Shown here one piece after another: positions 25,712 to 35,999 of a stretch of DNA of 64,000 nt; position 1 is the first letter of the stretch, and every line of letters begins with the position of its first letter. The position numbers and the translations under genes were made by a program. The notes below the pieces were generated by a model that searched no databases, had not been told where the DNA came from, and was given only the letters and a program-made list of their open reading frames with translations. Source of the stretch: Anabaena azotica FACHB-119. GTDB taxonomy: Bacteria > Cyanobacteriota > Cyanobacteriia > Cyanobacteriales > Nostocaceae. The stretch spans positions 162,707-226,706 of the forward strand of contig NZ_JACJSG010000004.1 in assembly GCF_014697625.1 (NCBI RefSeq). Direction: 5' to 3'.

Positions 25712-26836
25712 TCACTTCACAGCACGACTAAAAGCTAAATGAGGTCTTGCTTTATCCATTTTAGGCATCAACCAAGCCAGACCCTCACTAGTACCAATCC
25801 ATAATTTACCAGCGACATCAGGCACAATAGACAACACTCGGCTAGAAGGAAGCCCAGCGACTTCATCTAATACAGCCCCAGTATTGGGGTTTAATCGTAA
25901 CAAACCATTGTTAGTTCCTACCCAAACACTACCATCTTTAGCAAAGCGTACTGCTGTGACATTCCTACCCCGTAAACGAGCCACAGACCGCAACACTATA
26001 CCATTTTTCGGATTAATCACGAGCAGATTATTCGGCATTCCCGCCCAAATTAAACCTTCGGGACTGATAGCTAAAGCCTGTACAGTTGAACCGGGTAAAT
26101 CATTAATTCGCTTCATCACTAAAGCACTAGCAGTATTGATGCGTACCACGCCATCCAAAGTCCCTACCCAAAGTTGACCATCAGCATCCAAAGTCAAAGT
26201 ATTGGCACTAACACCAGGTAAATTTTTCACTGTAGTCATAATTAAACCTTGGTCGGGACTAACCAAAGCTAAACCATTGTCAGTTCCCACCCACAAATAA
26301 CCCCGCTTATCCGTTAACAGTGATAGCACCCGTTTGGAAGGCAAAAATAAATTCTGTGCTGTAATCTCATTAGTACGCGGTTCCACGCGCATCAGTCCTT
26401 CATAAGTTCCTACCCACAACCGCCCAACTTTATCTTGCGCTAACGCACCAATGGCTAAATTAGGTAAACTAACACGAGCTAAAATCTTACCTGTTTTCGG
26501 GTCAATCCGCGATAACCCCCGCCAAGAACCCACCCAGAGATTACCAGCAAAATCCCCCAGTAAGTTACTCACCCGATAATCAGTTTCTATTGTACGTTCT
26601 TGTATATCCCGTTCATCAGGTAAAGGGTCTATCCTTCGGGGTGGCGCAGATGCAGGATAAGACGGTATCAATTCTGCCGGTTTAACATCAGGGGTTTTTT
26701 GTGTCGCTGCATTAGTATCAGCTTGTTCAGCCCTGGCAAGATTGTTTATACCAATAACGCCCATGCTTGGTAAACTGATTAACCCCAGCAATGCAGAAGT
26801 AATAAGTAGATTAGTACGCTTGCGAAATAATCCCAC
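25712..26836 (-). CDS. two-component-regulator-type beta-propeller protein
   Basis: A 374-residue exported or membrane-anchored protein: an N-terminal hydrophobic helix (LITSALLGLISLPSMGVIGI) and then about seven blades of the Reg_prop pattern, such as AGNLWVGSWRGLSRIDPKTG, GRLWVGTYEGLMRVEP and GYLWVGTDNGLALVSP. In many bacteria this propeller is the sensor part of hybrid kinases, but here no kinase domain follows, so it is a stand-alone sensor or binding domain. Neighbours give no further hint. Confidence 0.8.
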   Translation of the reverse strand: MGLFRKRTNLLITSALLGLISLPSMGVIGINNLARAEQADTNAATQKTPDVKPAELIPSYPASAPPRRIDPLPDERDIQERTIETDYRVSNLLGDFAGNLWVGSWRGLSRIDPKTGKILARVSLPNLAIGALAQDKVGRLWVGTYEGLMRVEPRTNEITAQNLFLPSKRVLSLLTDKRGYLWVGTDNGLALVSPDQGLIMTTVKNLPGVSANTLTLDADGQLWVGTLDGVVRINTASALVMKRINDLPGSTVQALAISPEGLIWAGMPNNLLVINPKNGIVLRSVARLRGRNVTAVRFAKDGSVWVGTNNGLLRLNPNTGAVLDEVAGLPSSRVLSIVPDVAGKLWIGTSEGLAWLMPKMDKARPHLAFSRAVK

Positions 26837-27707
26837 GACCGTATTTCCTTGAGAAACAACACCTCTAGCCGTTAGCGAAACTGACTAAAAGATTGATCTC
26901 AGTTTTCCCTGACTGGAGATTTTTTAATCACGTAGGGGATAGGTTACAGGTTATAGGCGACAGATTAGAGGTTACAGGTGATAGGCGACAGATTACAGGC
27001 GAAAGGTTATGGATGATTTTCTCTCACCAATTACCAATTACCAATTACCAATTACCCCATTACAATCACCGATACAATTTGTAAACCATTCTTAACAAAA
27101 TGTTTAAAACTTTCTTTAATAAGAAAATTAAATAAATAAGTTAAAAAGTTTCAAAGAATAACTTATGCCATTTCTTGATATATTGTGAGACAAGTTACAA
27201 ATTACATGGTGTGCAGTTTTTATCTTGCGCTCATCACTCTACTAAATATCCGTCAAGCAATTTGACTCCTGTCTTGCCTCCTATTACAAAAGGAAAATAG
27301 CAAGAGTAAAAACACGGAAATGTGTGAAAAGCAGCCCAATTCCCGAAAAACCCTGAAATATGGGTAAGTAATCTCATACTTTCCGTAAATCGCGAAGGTC
27401 GTGATGGGATAAAAGCAATTTAGTGGGTGAGAAAAACAGATAAAAGAGAAATTTTCATGATGGAACGAGGGAAAAGCAAAAGCGCGAATTATGTAACCCT
27501 AGATGGGAAAAACACTGGTAAGGATGATTACCACCAAAACCAGCAGTTATTTGCAGAAAATAGCTTGCCTCTACCTAAAAACCAACTCTAACAAAAGATT
27601 GTTCCTGTTTTTCTCCTAACTGATGGGAGTAGAGTAATTTTGCCGAGAAAAATGTACCCAAACGTGATTTGATAAGTAATAAAGAGTGACATCTTGGAAG
27701 GATAGAT
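26837..27707. other. rbcL upstream region, 870 bp
   Basis: No gene. It has 7-nt and longer tandem repeats (GATAGGTTACAGGTTATAGG region and ACCAATTACCAATTACC, 26938-27058), a possible NtcA site (27184-27199) and a long leader for rbcL with GGAAGGAT before its ATG. Confidence 0.6.
27184..27199 (+). promoter_or_regulatory. possible NtcA (BifA) binding site upstream of rbcL
   Basis: TGTGAGACAAGTTACA fits TGT-N10-ACA, the consensus reported for NtcA/BifA at Anabaena rbcL, glnA and xisA. It lies about 510-525 bp before the rbcL start. The known NtcA site at Anabaena rbcL is also far upstream, which supports the call. Confidence 0.5.
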
Positions 27708-29138
27708 ATGTCTTACGCTCAAACGAAGACTCAGTCAAAAGCTGGGTATAAAGCCGGGGTTCAAGATTACAGACTAACTTATTACACACCTGATTACACA
27801 CCTAAAGATACAGACCTTCTGGCGGCGTTCCGTGTTACACCCCAGCCTGGAGTTCCCTTTGAAGAAGCAGCTGCGGCTGTAGCGGCTGAGTCTTCTACTG
27901 GTACTTGGACAACCGTATGGACAGACTTGTTAACTGACCTAGATCGTTACAAAGGTCGTTGCTACGATATCGAACCAGTTCCTGGCGAAGACAACCAGTT
28001 TATTGCCTACATTGCCTATCCTCTGGATCTCTTTGAAGAAGGCTCCATCACCAACGTTTTAACCTCAATTGTAGGTAACGTATTTGGTTTTAAAGCTTTG
28101 CGGGCATTGCGTTTGGAAGACCTCCGCTTCCCTGTTGCTTACATTAAGACCTTCCAAGGCCCTCCTCACGGTATCCAAGTTGAGCGTGACAAATTAAATA
28201 AATATGGTCGTCCTTTGTTGGGTTGTACCATCAAACCAAAATTAGGTCTATCTGCTAAGAACTACGGACGCGCTGTGTATGAGTGTTTGCGCGGTGGTTT
28301 GGACTTCACCAAAGACGACGAAAACATCAACTCTGCACCATTCCAAAGATGGCGCGATCGCTTCTTGTTTGTAGCTGATGCGATCACCAAAGCTCAAGCT
28401 GAAACAGGCGAAATTAAAGGTCACTACCTCAACGTCACCGCTCCTACCTGCGAAGAAATGTTGAAGCGGGCTGAGTACGCTAAAGAACTCGACCAGCCTA
28501 TCATCATGCACGACTACCTAACAGCAGGTTTCACTGCTAACACCACCTTAGCTCGTTGGTGTCGTGATAACGGCGTACTACTGCACATCCACCGCGCGAT
28601 GCACGCAGTCATCGACCGTCAAAAGAACCACGGTATCCACTTCCGTGTATTGGCTAAAGCACTACGTCTCTCTGGTGGCGACCACATTCACACCGGTACA
28701 GTTGTAGGTAAGTTGGAAGGTGAACGTGGTATCACAATGGGCTTCGTTGACCTATTGCGTGAAAACTACGTTGAGCAAGATAAGTCTCGCGGTATCTACT
28801 TTACCCAAGATTGGGCTTCTCTACCTGGTGTAATGGCAGTTGCTTCCGGTGGTATCCACGTATGGCACATGCCCGCACTAGTGGAAATCTTCGGTGATGA
28901 CTCCGTACTACAATTCGGTGGTGGTACATTGGGACACCCTTGGGGTAACGCTCCTGGTGCTACTGCTAACCGCGTAGCCTTAGAAGCAGTAGTCCAAGCT
29001 CGTAACGAAGGCCGCAACTTGGCTCGTGAAGGTAACGACGTTATCCGCGAAGCTGCTAAGTGGTCTCCTGAATTGGCTGCTGCTTGCGAACTGTGGAAAG
29101 AAATTAAGTTCGAGTTTGAGGCAGTTGATACCGTCTGA
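27708..29138 (+). CDS. rbcL: ribulose-bisphosphate carboxylase large chain (form IB)
   Basis: RbcL fixes CO2 in the Calvin cycle within carboxysomes. The 476-residue protein has [20 protein letters not shown], the active-site [21 protein letters not shown] (Lys), [20 protein letters not shown] (carbamylated Lys and metal ligands), and [19 protein letters not shown]. Full length with no anomalies. It starts the rbcL-rbcX-rbcS operon; GGAAGGAT lies 7 nt before the ATG. Confidence 0.99.
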   Translation: MSYAQTKTQSKAGYKAGVQDYRLTYYTPDYTPKDTDLLAAFRVTPQPGVPFEEAAAAVAAESSTGTWTTVWTDLLTDLDRYKGRCYDIEPVPGEDNQFIAYIAYPLDLFEEGSITNVLTSIVGNVFGFKALRALRLEDLRFPVAYIKTFQGPPHGIQVERDKLNKYGRPLLGCTIKPKLGLSAKNYGRAVYECLRGGLDFTKDDENINSAPFQRWRDRFLFVADAITKAQAETGEIKGHYLNVTAPTCEEMLKRAEYAKELDQPIIMHDYLTAGFTANTTLARWCRDNGVLLHIHRAMHAVIDRQKNHGIHFRVLAKALRLSGGDHIHTGTVVGKLEGERGITMGFVDLLRENYVEQDKSRGIYFTQDWASLPGVMAVASGGIHVWHMPALVEIFGDDSVLQFGGGTLGHPWGNAPGATANRVALEAVVQARNEGRNLAREGNDVIREAAKWSPELAAACELWKEIKFEFEAVDTV

Positions 29139-29238
29139 TAATTGAGTAAAAGGTAAAAAGTTAAAAGGAAAAAGAAATTAATTTTCAATCCTTCTTTTTA
29201 CTTTTTACTTTTGACTTAAATTTTAGGCTGGGTCAAGC

Positions 29239-29646
29239 ATGAATCTCAAGCAAATTGCGAAAGATACAGCCAAAACTCTCCAAAGCTACCTGACTTATCA
29301 GGCACTGAGGACTGTACTGGCGCAGATAGGCGAAACGAATCCACCGTTGGCGATTTGGCTGCACAATTTTTCTGCTGGCAAAGTTCAAAATGGGGAAACC
29401 TTCATTGAAGAACTTTTCCGAGAAAAGCCAGATTTGGCATTGCGAATTATGACAGTGAGAGAACATATTGCTGAAGAAGTCGTTGATTTCTTACCAGAAA
29501 TGGTCAAAAGTGGCATTCAGCAAGCCAACATGGAACAACGTCGCCAGCATCTAGAACGTATAACGCAGTTGAGTTTATCTAACCCAAGTTCTGAAATAGA
29601 CCAGCAGACATTATCCGATCCTGATTGGGATAACTTAGCCAGTTAG
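29239..29646 (+). CDS. rbcX: RuBisCO assembly chaperone RbcX
   Basis: RbcX is a small helical dimer that binds the RbcL C-terminal tail and helps build the L8 core. The 135-residue protein has the expected start [20 protein letters not shown] and the conserved helices ending around [11 protein letters not shown]. Its position between rbcL and rbcS is the usual arrangement in these cyanobacteria. Confidence 0.95.
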   Translation: MNLKQIAKDTAKTLQSYLTYQALRTVLAQIGETNPPLAIWLHNFSAGKVQNGETFIEELFREKPDLALRIMTVREHIAEEVVDFLPEMVKSGIQQANMEQRRQHLERITQLSLSNPSSEIDQQTLSDPDWDNLAS

Positions 29647-29690
29647 GATTTTCCAAGTCGTCACAATATAGCAATCTCTTATTATCAGCC

Positions 29691-30020
29691 ATGCAAACCT
29701 TACCAAAAGAGCGTCGTTACGAAACCCTTTCTTACTTACCTCCCCTCACCGACGCTCAAATTGAAAAGCAAGTTCAGTACATTCTAAACCAAGGCTACTT
29801 CCCAGCTATTGAGTTCAACGAACAATCTGAACCCACCGAATATTACTGGACACTGTGGAAGCTACCCCTGTTCAACGCTAAAACCACCCGCGAAGTATTG
29901 GCAGAAGTACAATCTTGCCGTTCTCAATATCCCAGCCACTACATTCGTGTAGTAGGATTTGACAACATCAAGCAGTGCCAAATCCTCAGCTTCATCGTTC
30001 ACAAACCCAGCAGATACTAA
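29691..30020 (+). CDS. rbcS: ribulose-bisphosphate carboxylase small chain
   Basis: The 109-residue small subunit completes the L8S8 enzyme. [49 protein letters not shown] and the late [15 protein letters not shown] are family blocks. It is the last gene of the operon and is followed by a strong terminator. Confidence 0.98.
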   Translation: MQTLPKERRYETLSYLPPLTDAQIEKQVQYILNQGYFPAIEFNEQSEPTEYYWTLWKLPLFNAKTTREVLAEVQSCRSQYPSHYIRVVGFDNIKQCQILSFIVHKPSRY

Positions 30021-30040
30021 AAGCTGATTTGGTTTAGATA

Positions 30041-30077
30041 ATCAAAAGAGAGGTAAATTTTTTACCTCTTTTTTGAT
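30041..30077 (+). terminator. terminator of the rbc operon
   Basis: ATCAAAAGAGAGGTAAA and its near-perfect inverse TTTACCTCTTTTTTGAT form a stem; the 3' arm is itself T-rich. Confidence 0.75.
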
Positions 30078-30144
30078 TTTTATAGGAGTATTTACATTCC
30101 TATTTACATTAGGCGTAAATTAGGTTATCAATCCTTAAAAATAT

Positions 30145-30951
30145 TTAACCGAATCTGCCACTAACGTAATCCCTGGTGTCTTCTTGCTGGGGATTATTAA
30201 AAATCGATTCTGTGGCATTGTACTCTACTAAATAGCCACTACGACCGCCTCCATCTGTTGACTTGACGTTAAAAAATGCTGTCATGTCAGACACCCGCGC
30301 GGCTTGCTGCATATTGTGGGTGACGATAACGATGGTATATTGCTCTTTGAGTTCGTGAATTAGTTCTTCTACACGTAAGGTAGAGATGGGGTCTAAGGCA
30401 GAGCAAGGTTCATCCATAAGTATAATCTCAGGTTGCACTGCGATCGCTCGCGCAATACACAAACGTTGTTGTTGTCCACCAGATAAAGACAAGCCACTTT
30501 GCCGCAGTTTATCCTTAACTTCATCCCACAACGCCGCCTGGCGCAAACTGCGTTCTACCAATTCATCCATATTGCCTTTGAAACCGTTAATCTTGGCCCC
30601 ATAGGTAATATTGTCGTAAATTGATTTAGGAAAGGGATTTGGTCTTTGAAATACCATCCCAATCCGACGACGGACTTCTACAGGATCAATATCTGGCGCA
30701 TACAAGTTTTTATCGTAGTAGTAAATTTTACCTTCAGCCCGGAATGATTCAATTAAGTCGTTGAGACGGTTATAGCACCGCAATAAAGTACTTTTACCGC
30801 AACCAGAAGGGCCGATAAAGGCTGTCACTTTATTTTTGGGAATATCTAACCAAATATTTTGTAAAGCCAGAAATTTACCGTAATAGATGTTAAGATTTTC
30901 AGCTTTGAGAACGGTTTCTGTGCTATTGAGAGTGCTAGTATTTGTAGCCAT
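30145..30951 (-). CDS. pstB: phosphate ABC transporter ATP-binding protein
   Basis: PstB drives high-affinity phosphate uptake. The 268-residue ABC ATPase has Walker [10 protein letters not shown], the Q-loop [15 protein letters not shown] typical of PstB, signature [10 protein letters not shown], Walker [13 protein letters not shown] and a switch His ([10 protein letters not shown]). It is the last gene of pstS-pstC-pstA-pstB on the minus strand. No phoU follows. Confidence 0.97.
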   Translation of the reverse strand: MATNTSTLNSTETVLKAENLNIYYGKFLALQNIWLDIPKNKVTAFIGPSGCGKSTLLRCYNRLNDLIESFRAEGKIYYYDKNLYAPDIDPVEVRRRIGMVFQRPNPFPKSIYDNITYGAKINGFKGNMDELVERSLRQAALWDEVKDKLRQSGLSLSGGQQQRLCIARAIAVQPEIILMDEPCSALDPISTLRVEELIHELKEQYTIVIVTHNMQQAARVSDMTAFFNVKSTDGGGRSGYLVEYNATESIFNNPQQEDTRDYVSGRFG

Positions 30952-31001
30952 AAATGGTCTAGTGTTAAGTGTTAAGGATAACAGACGACTTTAATTAAGT
31001 T

Positions 31002-31883
31002 TTAAACTTTTTGACGAGTCGCCCAACGAGCAATAATACTGGTGATGAGAACCATCAACACCAAAATCAAAGATGCCGCCCAAGCCAATGACTGCCAATT
31101 TTTAAACGGAGAAATTGCAAAGTTATAAACCAACACAGCTAGAGAAGCTGTTGGTTTGAATAAGCCATCAGGCCAGAATGGTGAAAATAAAGCAGTAAAC
31201 AATAGAGGTGCAGTTTCCCCAGCCGCACGGGCGATCGCTAATGTTGAGCCTGTGACAATTGCCGGTAATGCAGCTGGCAAGACAACTTGTGTTACTGTCT
31301 GAAAATTTGTCGCTCCTAATCCTACAGATGCTTGTCGTAAATCTTGGGAAACTAGCTGTAAAGCTTCGTCTGTAGTTCTGACAATAATCGGCAACATTAA
31401 TATTGCCAATGCAAATCCTCCACCCAAAGCTGAATATGATCCTAAATTCAGTTTTACTAATGTCAAAACCACAATCCCATAAGCAAATACCCCGGCAATA
31501 ATTGAGGGAACGCCGCTCAGGACATTAGTAGCAAATCTGATCCACCTAGCTAGTTTACCCGAACTAAATTCTGTCAGATAAATTGCTGCTATCACACCTA
31601 ATGGAATGCTAATTAATGCACCAATCCCTACCATTAGTAATGTACCTAATATAGCATTACCAAAGCCGCCTCCTTTTCGTAAGGGGGCTGGCGGTAGTTC
31701 AGTAAATATGCTCAGATTTAAGCTGCTAAAACCTTGAATAATTACATAAGATAATACTGCCAAAAGGGGCAAAAGTGCCAATGCCCCGCACAAAAATGCC
31801 ACTCCCGTCATCCCCGTATTAAACAGCGTCCGTCCCGACATGGGGTCGCGAGTTAAATTTCTTTGCGGAAAATCAGTATTCAT
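31002..31883 (-). CDS. pstA: phosphate ABC transporter permease PstA
   Basis: A 293-residue inner-membrane permease with six hydrophobic segments and the PstA-type coupling helix region (QLVSQDLRQASVGLGATNFQ). It pairs with PstC to form the phosphate channel. It ends 50 bp before pstB and starts 17 bp after pstC, as expected for one operon. Confidence 0.95.
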   Translation of the reverse strand: MNTDFPQRNLTRDPMSGRTLFNTGMTGVAFLCGALALLPLLAVLSYVIIQGFSSLNLSIFTELPPAPLRKGGGFGNAILGTLLMVGIGALISIPLGVIAAIYLTEFSSGKLARWIRFATNVLSGVPSIIAGVFAYGIVVLTLVKLNLGSYSALGGGFALAILMLPIIVRTTDEALQLVSQDLRQASVGLGATNFQTVTQVVLPAALPAIVTGSTLAIARAAGETAPLLFTALFSPFWPDGLFKPTASLAVLVYNFAISPFKNWQSLAWAASLILVLMVLITSIIARWATRQKV

Positions 31884-31900
31884 AAACTCAACTCACCACA

Positions 31901-32851
31901 CTAAATGCGCTTGACCCGGATAACTATAAATTCAGCCAAAACATTGACAATCAAAGTCAAAATAAACAAAACCAAAGCTGCATACATTAAAGCCGCAACT
32001 TGTAAACCACTGGCTTCGGAAAATTGGTTTGCAAGTAGGGAAGAGATTGTATTAGCTGGTGCTAAGAGCGAAGGGCTGATATTGTTGGAGTTACCAATCA
32101 ACATTGTTACAGCCATCGTTTCTCCCATTGCTCGACCCAGTGCTAGCATCACAGCACTCACAATTCCAGAAAATGCAGATGGAATGAGGACTTGAAAAAT
32201 AGTTTCCCAGCGTGTCGCCCCCAGTCCTAAAGATGCTTGACGCAAACTTGGTGGTACGGAAATCAAAGCATCACGGGAGATAGCAGTAATAATTGGCAAG
32301 GTCATAATTGCCAAGATGACTCCAGCCGGTAACATACCAGGCCCTGTGGGAGAAGTGCTAAAAATTGGCAACCAACCCAAGGAACTATTGAGCCATCTGC
32401 CTAAATTACTTAAGATTGGCACTAATACAAAGATACCCCAGACTCCATAAACAACACTAGGAATAGCTGCCAGCAATTCTACTAAAAACACCAATACAGT
32501 GCGTACCTTGACGGGGAGAAAATCTTCACTCAATAAAACCGCCGTCCCCACCCCGATGGGTATTGCTAGCAATAAGCCGATGAAGGAACTAATGATAGTT
32601 CCGTAAACTGGAGCTAATACCCCATACTCATCATTAACCGGATTCCAAGTACTTTTAGCGAGAAAGCCAGCACCGAATTGCTGTATGGCTGGCCAAGCAG
32701 CAATTGTCACTTGTACTGCTATCCATAATAGAGTGCCAGCGATCGCCAAAGCAAAAATCCGAGTCAACCAAATAAAGCCTCGGTCTAGTGATTTTTCTGC
32801 TTCCGAGCGACTTTTAATAGCTGTTGACAAATTTTGAGAGTTTGTAGCCAT
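31901..32851 (-). CDS. pstC: phosphate ABC transporter permease PstC
   Basis: A 316-residue permease with six membrane segments, the PstC-like FGAGFLAKSTWNPVNDEYGV loop and the coupling motif PSLRQASLGLGATRWETIFQ. Second gene of the pst operon, 226 bp after pstS; that gap holds a hairpin-like inverted stretch but no gene. Confidence 0.95.
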   Translation of the reverse strand: MATNSQNLSTAIKSRSEAEKSLDRGFIWLTRIFALAIAGTLLWIAVQVTIAAWPAIQQFGAGFLAKSTWNPVNDEYGVLAPVYGTIISSFIGLLLAIPIGVGTAVLLSEDFLPVKVRTVLVFLVELLAAIPSVVYGVWGIFVLVPILSNLGRWLNSSLGWLPIFSTSPTGPGMLPAGVILAIMTLPIITAISRDALISVPPSLRQASLGLGATRWETIFQVLIPSAFSGIVSAVMLALGRAMGETMAVTMLIGNSNNISPSLLAPANTISSLLANQFSEASGLQVAALMYAALVLFILTLIVNVLAEFIVIRVKRI

Positions 32852-33077
32852 GAATACTGACTTTCAATATTAAATCAGAGAAAAATGTGAGAAGCAAGCT
32901 AAATCTATTACATTGTGGCTTCACTTTAATCTAAAAACCAGCCACATCAATCTGGAAAACGTTAATGCCCTGAAAACGAAAATGAATCATTGGATGTCAA
33001 TATCCCATCTTACAGGTACTTTCTGAAAGTGGCACAAGGCTCAAAGCCCTGCCACCTTGCACCAGCACTCCGCACTA

Positions 33078-34259
33078 TTACTTACTAGCACTTGTACTAC
33101 TACCTACCGCAATTTTATAGTCTGGACTAATTTGATCTGCGGCCGCAGCCACCTTAGTTACCACGTTCTGGGGTAAAGGTACATATCCTAGTTCGGCGGC
33201 GATTTTTTGACCTTCTGTCAAGCCATACTCAATCGCAGCTTCAACTGCTTTTGCTTTTGCTGGATTATCGTATTTTTTATAAGCCAGAATCCAAGTGTAA
33301 GTGACAATGGGATAAGAATCTGCACCGTCTGGGTCAGAGATAAAAGCGCGTAAGTCTGCTGGTAGGGTAACAGCTTCTAAGGTTTTCGATGCTGATTCTT
33401 CTGTAGGTGTGACAAACTGACCACCTTTATTTTCTAATGCAGCAAACTTGAGTCCGTTTTGTTTTGCGTAACCGTATTCTACATAACCAATTGAACCTTG
33501 AGTTTGTTGAATTTGCGCTGTTACGCCTTCATTTCCTTTAGCACCAACACCCACGGGCCAGTTAACAGTTTTACCTTCACCTACTTTGCTTTTCCAAGCT
33601 GGGCTAACAGCACTGAGATGTTTTGTAAATACACCTGTAGTCCCGCTACCATCTGAACGATGTACAACTGTAATTGGCTGGTTGGGAAGGTTAATACCTG
33701 GGTTTGCGTCAGCAATTCTTTTGTCGTTCCAGGTTTTAATATTGCCTAGCAAAATGTCAGTGTAAACTGCTCTTGGTAACTTCAATTCGGCAACATCAGG
33801 CAAGTTGTAAGCAAGTACAATGCTACCCGCAGTCATTGGTAGTAATATGACACCTTTGTTTGCTGGTACTTTTTTAATTTCCTCATCCTTCATAGCCACG
33901 TCACTGGCCCCAAAATCTACAGTACCTTGAATAAATTGTTCAACTCCAGCACCGCTACCAACAGACTGATAGTTGACTTGTAGATTGGGATATTTTTTGT
34001 TTAATTCTGTGAACCAACTTTGATACAAAGGTGCAGGAAAAGATGCACCAGCCCCAGTCAAAGTTACATTGCCACCCAAATCTAATTTTGCTGGACTGGA
34101 AGCTGTAGCATCTTTAGCAGTACCAGATGAGGCATCGGGATTTGTAGCATTGTCTGAGCCTTGCTGTCCGCCACAAGCAGCTAAACTCATTGCCAGTGAT
34201 AATACTGTAATTGCTACTGGGATGCGGTTATTTTTAATTCTTTTTAAATGTGAGAGCAT
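33078..34259 (-). CDS. pstS: phosphate-binding protein PstS
   Basis: PstS binds periplasmic phosphate for the Pst transporter. The 393-residue lipoprotein has a signal with lipobox (LSLAMSLAACGG), a Ser/Thr/Ala-rich linker, then TLTGAGASFPAPLYQSWF, VGSGAGVEQFIQGTVDFGAS and HRSDGSGTTGVF, the phosphate-binding loops. A Pho-box-like triple repeat lies 53-82 bp upstream of its start, fitting control by the SphS-SphR system during phosphate limitation. Confidence 0.96.
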   Translation of the reverse strand: MLSHLKRIKNNRIPVAITVLSLAMSLAACGGQQGSDNATNPDASSGTAKDATASSPAKLDLGGNVTLTGAGASFPAPLYQSWFTELNKKYPNLQVNYQSVGSGAGVEQFIQGTVDFGASDVAMKDEEIKKVPANKGVILLPMTAGSIVLAYNLPDVAELKLPRAVYTDILLGNIKTWNDKRIADANPGINLPNQPITVVHRSDGSGTTGVFTKHLSAVSPAWKSKVGEGKTVNWPVGVGAKGNEGVTAQIQQTQGSIGYVEYGYAKQNGLKFAALENKGGQFVTPTEESASKTLEAVTLPADLRAFISDPDGADSYPIVTYTWILAYKKYDNPAKAKAVEAAIEYGLTEGQKIAAELGYVPLPQNVVTKVAAAADQISPDYKIAVGSSTSASK

Positions 34260-34311
34260 CGCTATCTGTTTTCGGAAATTTCAGAGGGGCGTTTATAAGC
34301 TACCTCTTATA

Positions 34312-34341
34312 GATAGGTACTAAGGTTAACATAGAGTTAAG
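34312..34341 (-). promoter_or_regulatory. Pho box (three 8-bp repeats at 11-bp period)
   Basis: On the minus strand CTTAACTC-TAT-GTTAACCT-TAG-TACCTATC: three direct repeats spaced 11 bp. Cyanobacterial SphR sites are tandem CTTAACCT-like octamers with the same spacing. The third repeat is weak. Confidence 0.65.
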
Positions 34342-34702
34342 ATAGACAAAAAATTATATATTCTTTAGATATGTTGCTAAAGTTTTACCTATATTGCTAT
34401 GAATGTTTTTATACATTAAGAAGTGTAACAACTTGACAAGTAATTGTTGTGTAGTGCAGATGATGGCGATCGCAGATTGCAAATTGCTGCCATACACAAC
34501 CGATGACAACCGAGTAACCAAGCGGGGGGAGTGGGGGAGATGGGGGAGATGAGGGAGATGAGGGAGTGGGGGAGCAGAGAATAATAACTGACAACCGACA
34601 ACTGACAACTGACAACTGTCAACTGCCCATCACTCAAATAATTAAAACGGATGACTATAATTAATGCCTATACTGGTTGCTGTTGCTTTCCCCTGCTGAT
34701 AA
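34342..34702. other. pstS-bioY intergenic region
   Basis: No gene. Between the Pho box and bioY there are purine-rich repeats (GGGGGAGATG-like units, 34524-34575) and ACTGACAACTGACAACTGTC heptads (34590-34625). Confidence 0.6.
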
Positions 34703-35293
34703 ATGATTGCCGCCTCGAATCAACTACTTTGGTCTATGATTGGCTTACTCCTAACAATAGGTGGTACTTTCTTAGAAGCCTATGGCATTACCTTACCTTG
34801 GAATTGGAGTCAGAACGGAATTAGAACTTTTTCTTTAGGAGTCAGCTATCAGATTGGTGCAGTGCTGTTAGTAGGTTGTTTAGGGGGCAAAAATGCTGGC
34901 GCACTCTCACAAATTGCCTACCTAGTCATGGGTTTGACCTTGCACCCTGTTTTTTCTGACGGTGGCGGCAATATTGGATATGTGAAAGCATCACAGTTTG
35001 GCTATTTGCTAGGCTTCATTCCAGGCGCTTGGATTTGCGGTTTGTTGGCCTTTAAAGCTAGACCTAAAATAGAAACTCTCACATTTAGTTGTATTTGTGG
35101 TTTAGTCTGTGTCCACCTGTGCGGCATCATCTATCTGCTGCTCAGGTCTTTATTTCCTTGGCAAGGTACAGACAGCATAAACTTAATGCAAGCCATACTC
35201 ATATACTCTTGGTGGGCAATTCCAGGGCAATTAGCTGTAGTCTGTGCTGTGTCTGTAGTAGCATATGTGTTGCGACACTTAATGTTTTATTAG
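34703..35293 (+). CDS. bioY: biotin transporter BioY
   Basis: A 196-residue membrane protein with about six hydrophobic segments. The BioY pattern is seen in the middle (GKNAGALSQIAYLVMGLTLH, then PVFSDGGGNIGY and the segment ending FGYLLGFIPGAWICG). It is the substrate-binding S-component of an ECF-type biotin transporter; the energising EcfA/EcfT genes are not adjacent. Spacing to lspA is filled by 7-nt repeats. Confidence 0.85.
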   Translation: MIAASNQLLWSMIGLLLTIGGTFLEAYGITLPWNWSQNGIRTFSLGVSYQIGAVLLVGCLGGKNAGALSQIAYLVMGLTLHPVFSDGGGNIGYVKASQFGYLLGFIPGAWICGLLAFKARPKIETLTFSCICGLVCVHLCGIIYLLLRSLFPWQGTDSINLMQAILIYSWWAIPGQLAVVCAVSVVAYVLRHLMFY

Positions 35294-35384
35294 TCATTAG
35301 TCATTAGTCATTAGTCATTAGTCAAAATTTATTGTTTGATTTCTGACTGTTGACTGTTGACTGTTGACTGTTGACTATTGACAA
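35291..35384. repeat. 7-nt tandem repeats between bioY and lspA
   Basis: Four to five units of TTAGTCA, then after a short spacer five units of TGACTGT; the arms are partly complementary. Confidence 0.8.
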
Positions 35385-35392
35385 AACTTACC

Positions 35393-35869
35393 ATGCGTTT
35401 CAAAAATCGCCTTTTCTGGATAGCTGCTTTTGTTGCTTTTTTCTTAGACCAAATTACCAAATACTGGGTAGTGCAAACTTTTAGTTTGGGGGAAACTCTA
35501 CCACTATTACCGGGAATATTTCACTTTACCTATGTTACAAATACAGGTGCAGCCTTTAGTTTGTTTAGTGGGAAAGTAGAATGGCTGCGCTGGTTATCTT
35601 TAGGAGTGAGTTTATTATTAGTAGCTGTGGCATTATTTGGCCCGGTTTTACATCGCTGGGATCAACTGGGATATGGTTTTATTCTCGGTGGTGCTATGGG
35701 CAACGGCATTGATCGGTTTGCTTTAGGATATGTAGTTGATTTTCTGGATTTTCGATTGATTAACTTTGCTGTTTTTAATGTGGCCGATTCATTTATTAGT
35801 ATTGGTATTGCTTGCCTGCTAATTGCCTCTTTTCAAAAACCTCCTACTTCTAGTCACAGGCTTAGATAG
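35393..35869 (+). CDS. lspA: lipoprotein signal peptidase (SPase II)
   Basis: LspA removes signal peptides from lipoproteins after lipid attachment. The 158-residue protein has four membrane segments, FFLDQITKYWVV near the start, FTYVTNTGAAFSLFSG, GGAMGNGIDR (catalytic Asp) and FAVFNVADSFISIG (second catalytic Asp). I use ATG 35393 (MRFKNRLF); an upstream TTG lies in the repeat. Confidence 0.95.
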   Translation: MRFKNRLFWIAAFVAFFLDQITKYWVVQTFSLGETLPLLPGIFHFTYVTNTGAAFSLFSGKVEWLRWLSLGVSLLLVAVALFGPVLHRWDQLGYGFILGGAMGNGIDRFALGYVVDFLDFRLINFAVFNVADSFISIGIACLLIASFQKPPTSSHRLR

Positions 35870-35873
35870 AAGA

Positions 35874-35906
35874 AAAGGCTAGGGTTGAATTTTTCCCTAA
35901 CCTTTT
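35874..35906 (+). terminator. terminator after lspA
   Basis: AAAGGCTAGGG...CCCTAACCTTTTT, a stem of about 11 bp with a T tail. Confidence 0.75.
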
Positions 35907-35965
35907 TCTTTATATCAAAATCTGATTTGATATCATTTCCATTTAAGCACTGAGCAAGTGGCCAA

Positions 35966-35999
35966 TTGACTATTGACTATTGACTATTGACTATTGACT
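35966..35999. repeat. 7-nt tandem repeats (GACTATT)
   Basis: About five units of GACTATT, abutting the stop codon of the permease gene that follows on the minus strand. Confidence 0.8.
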
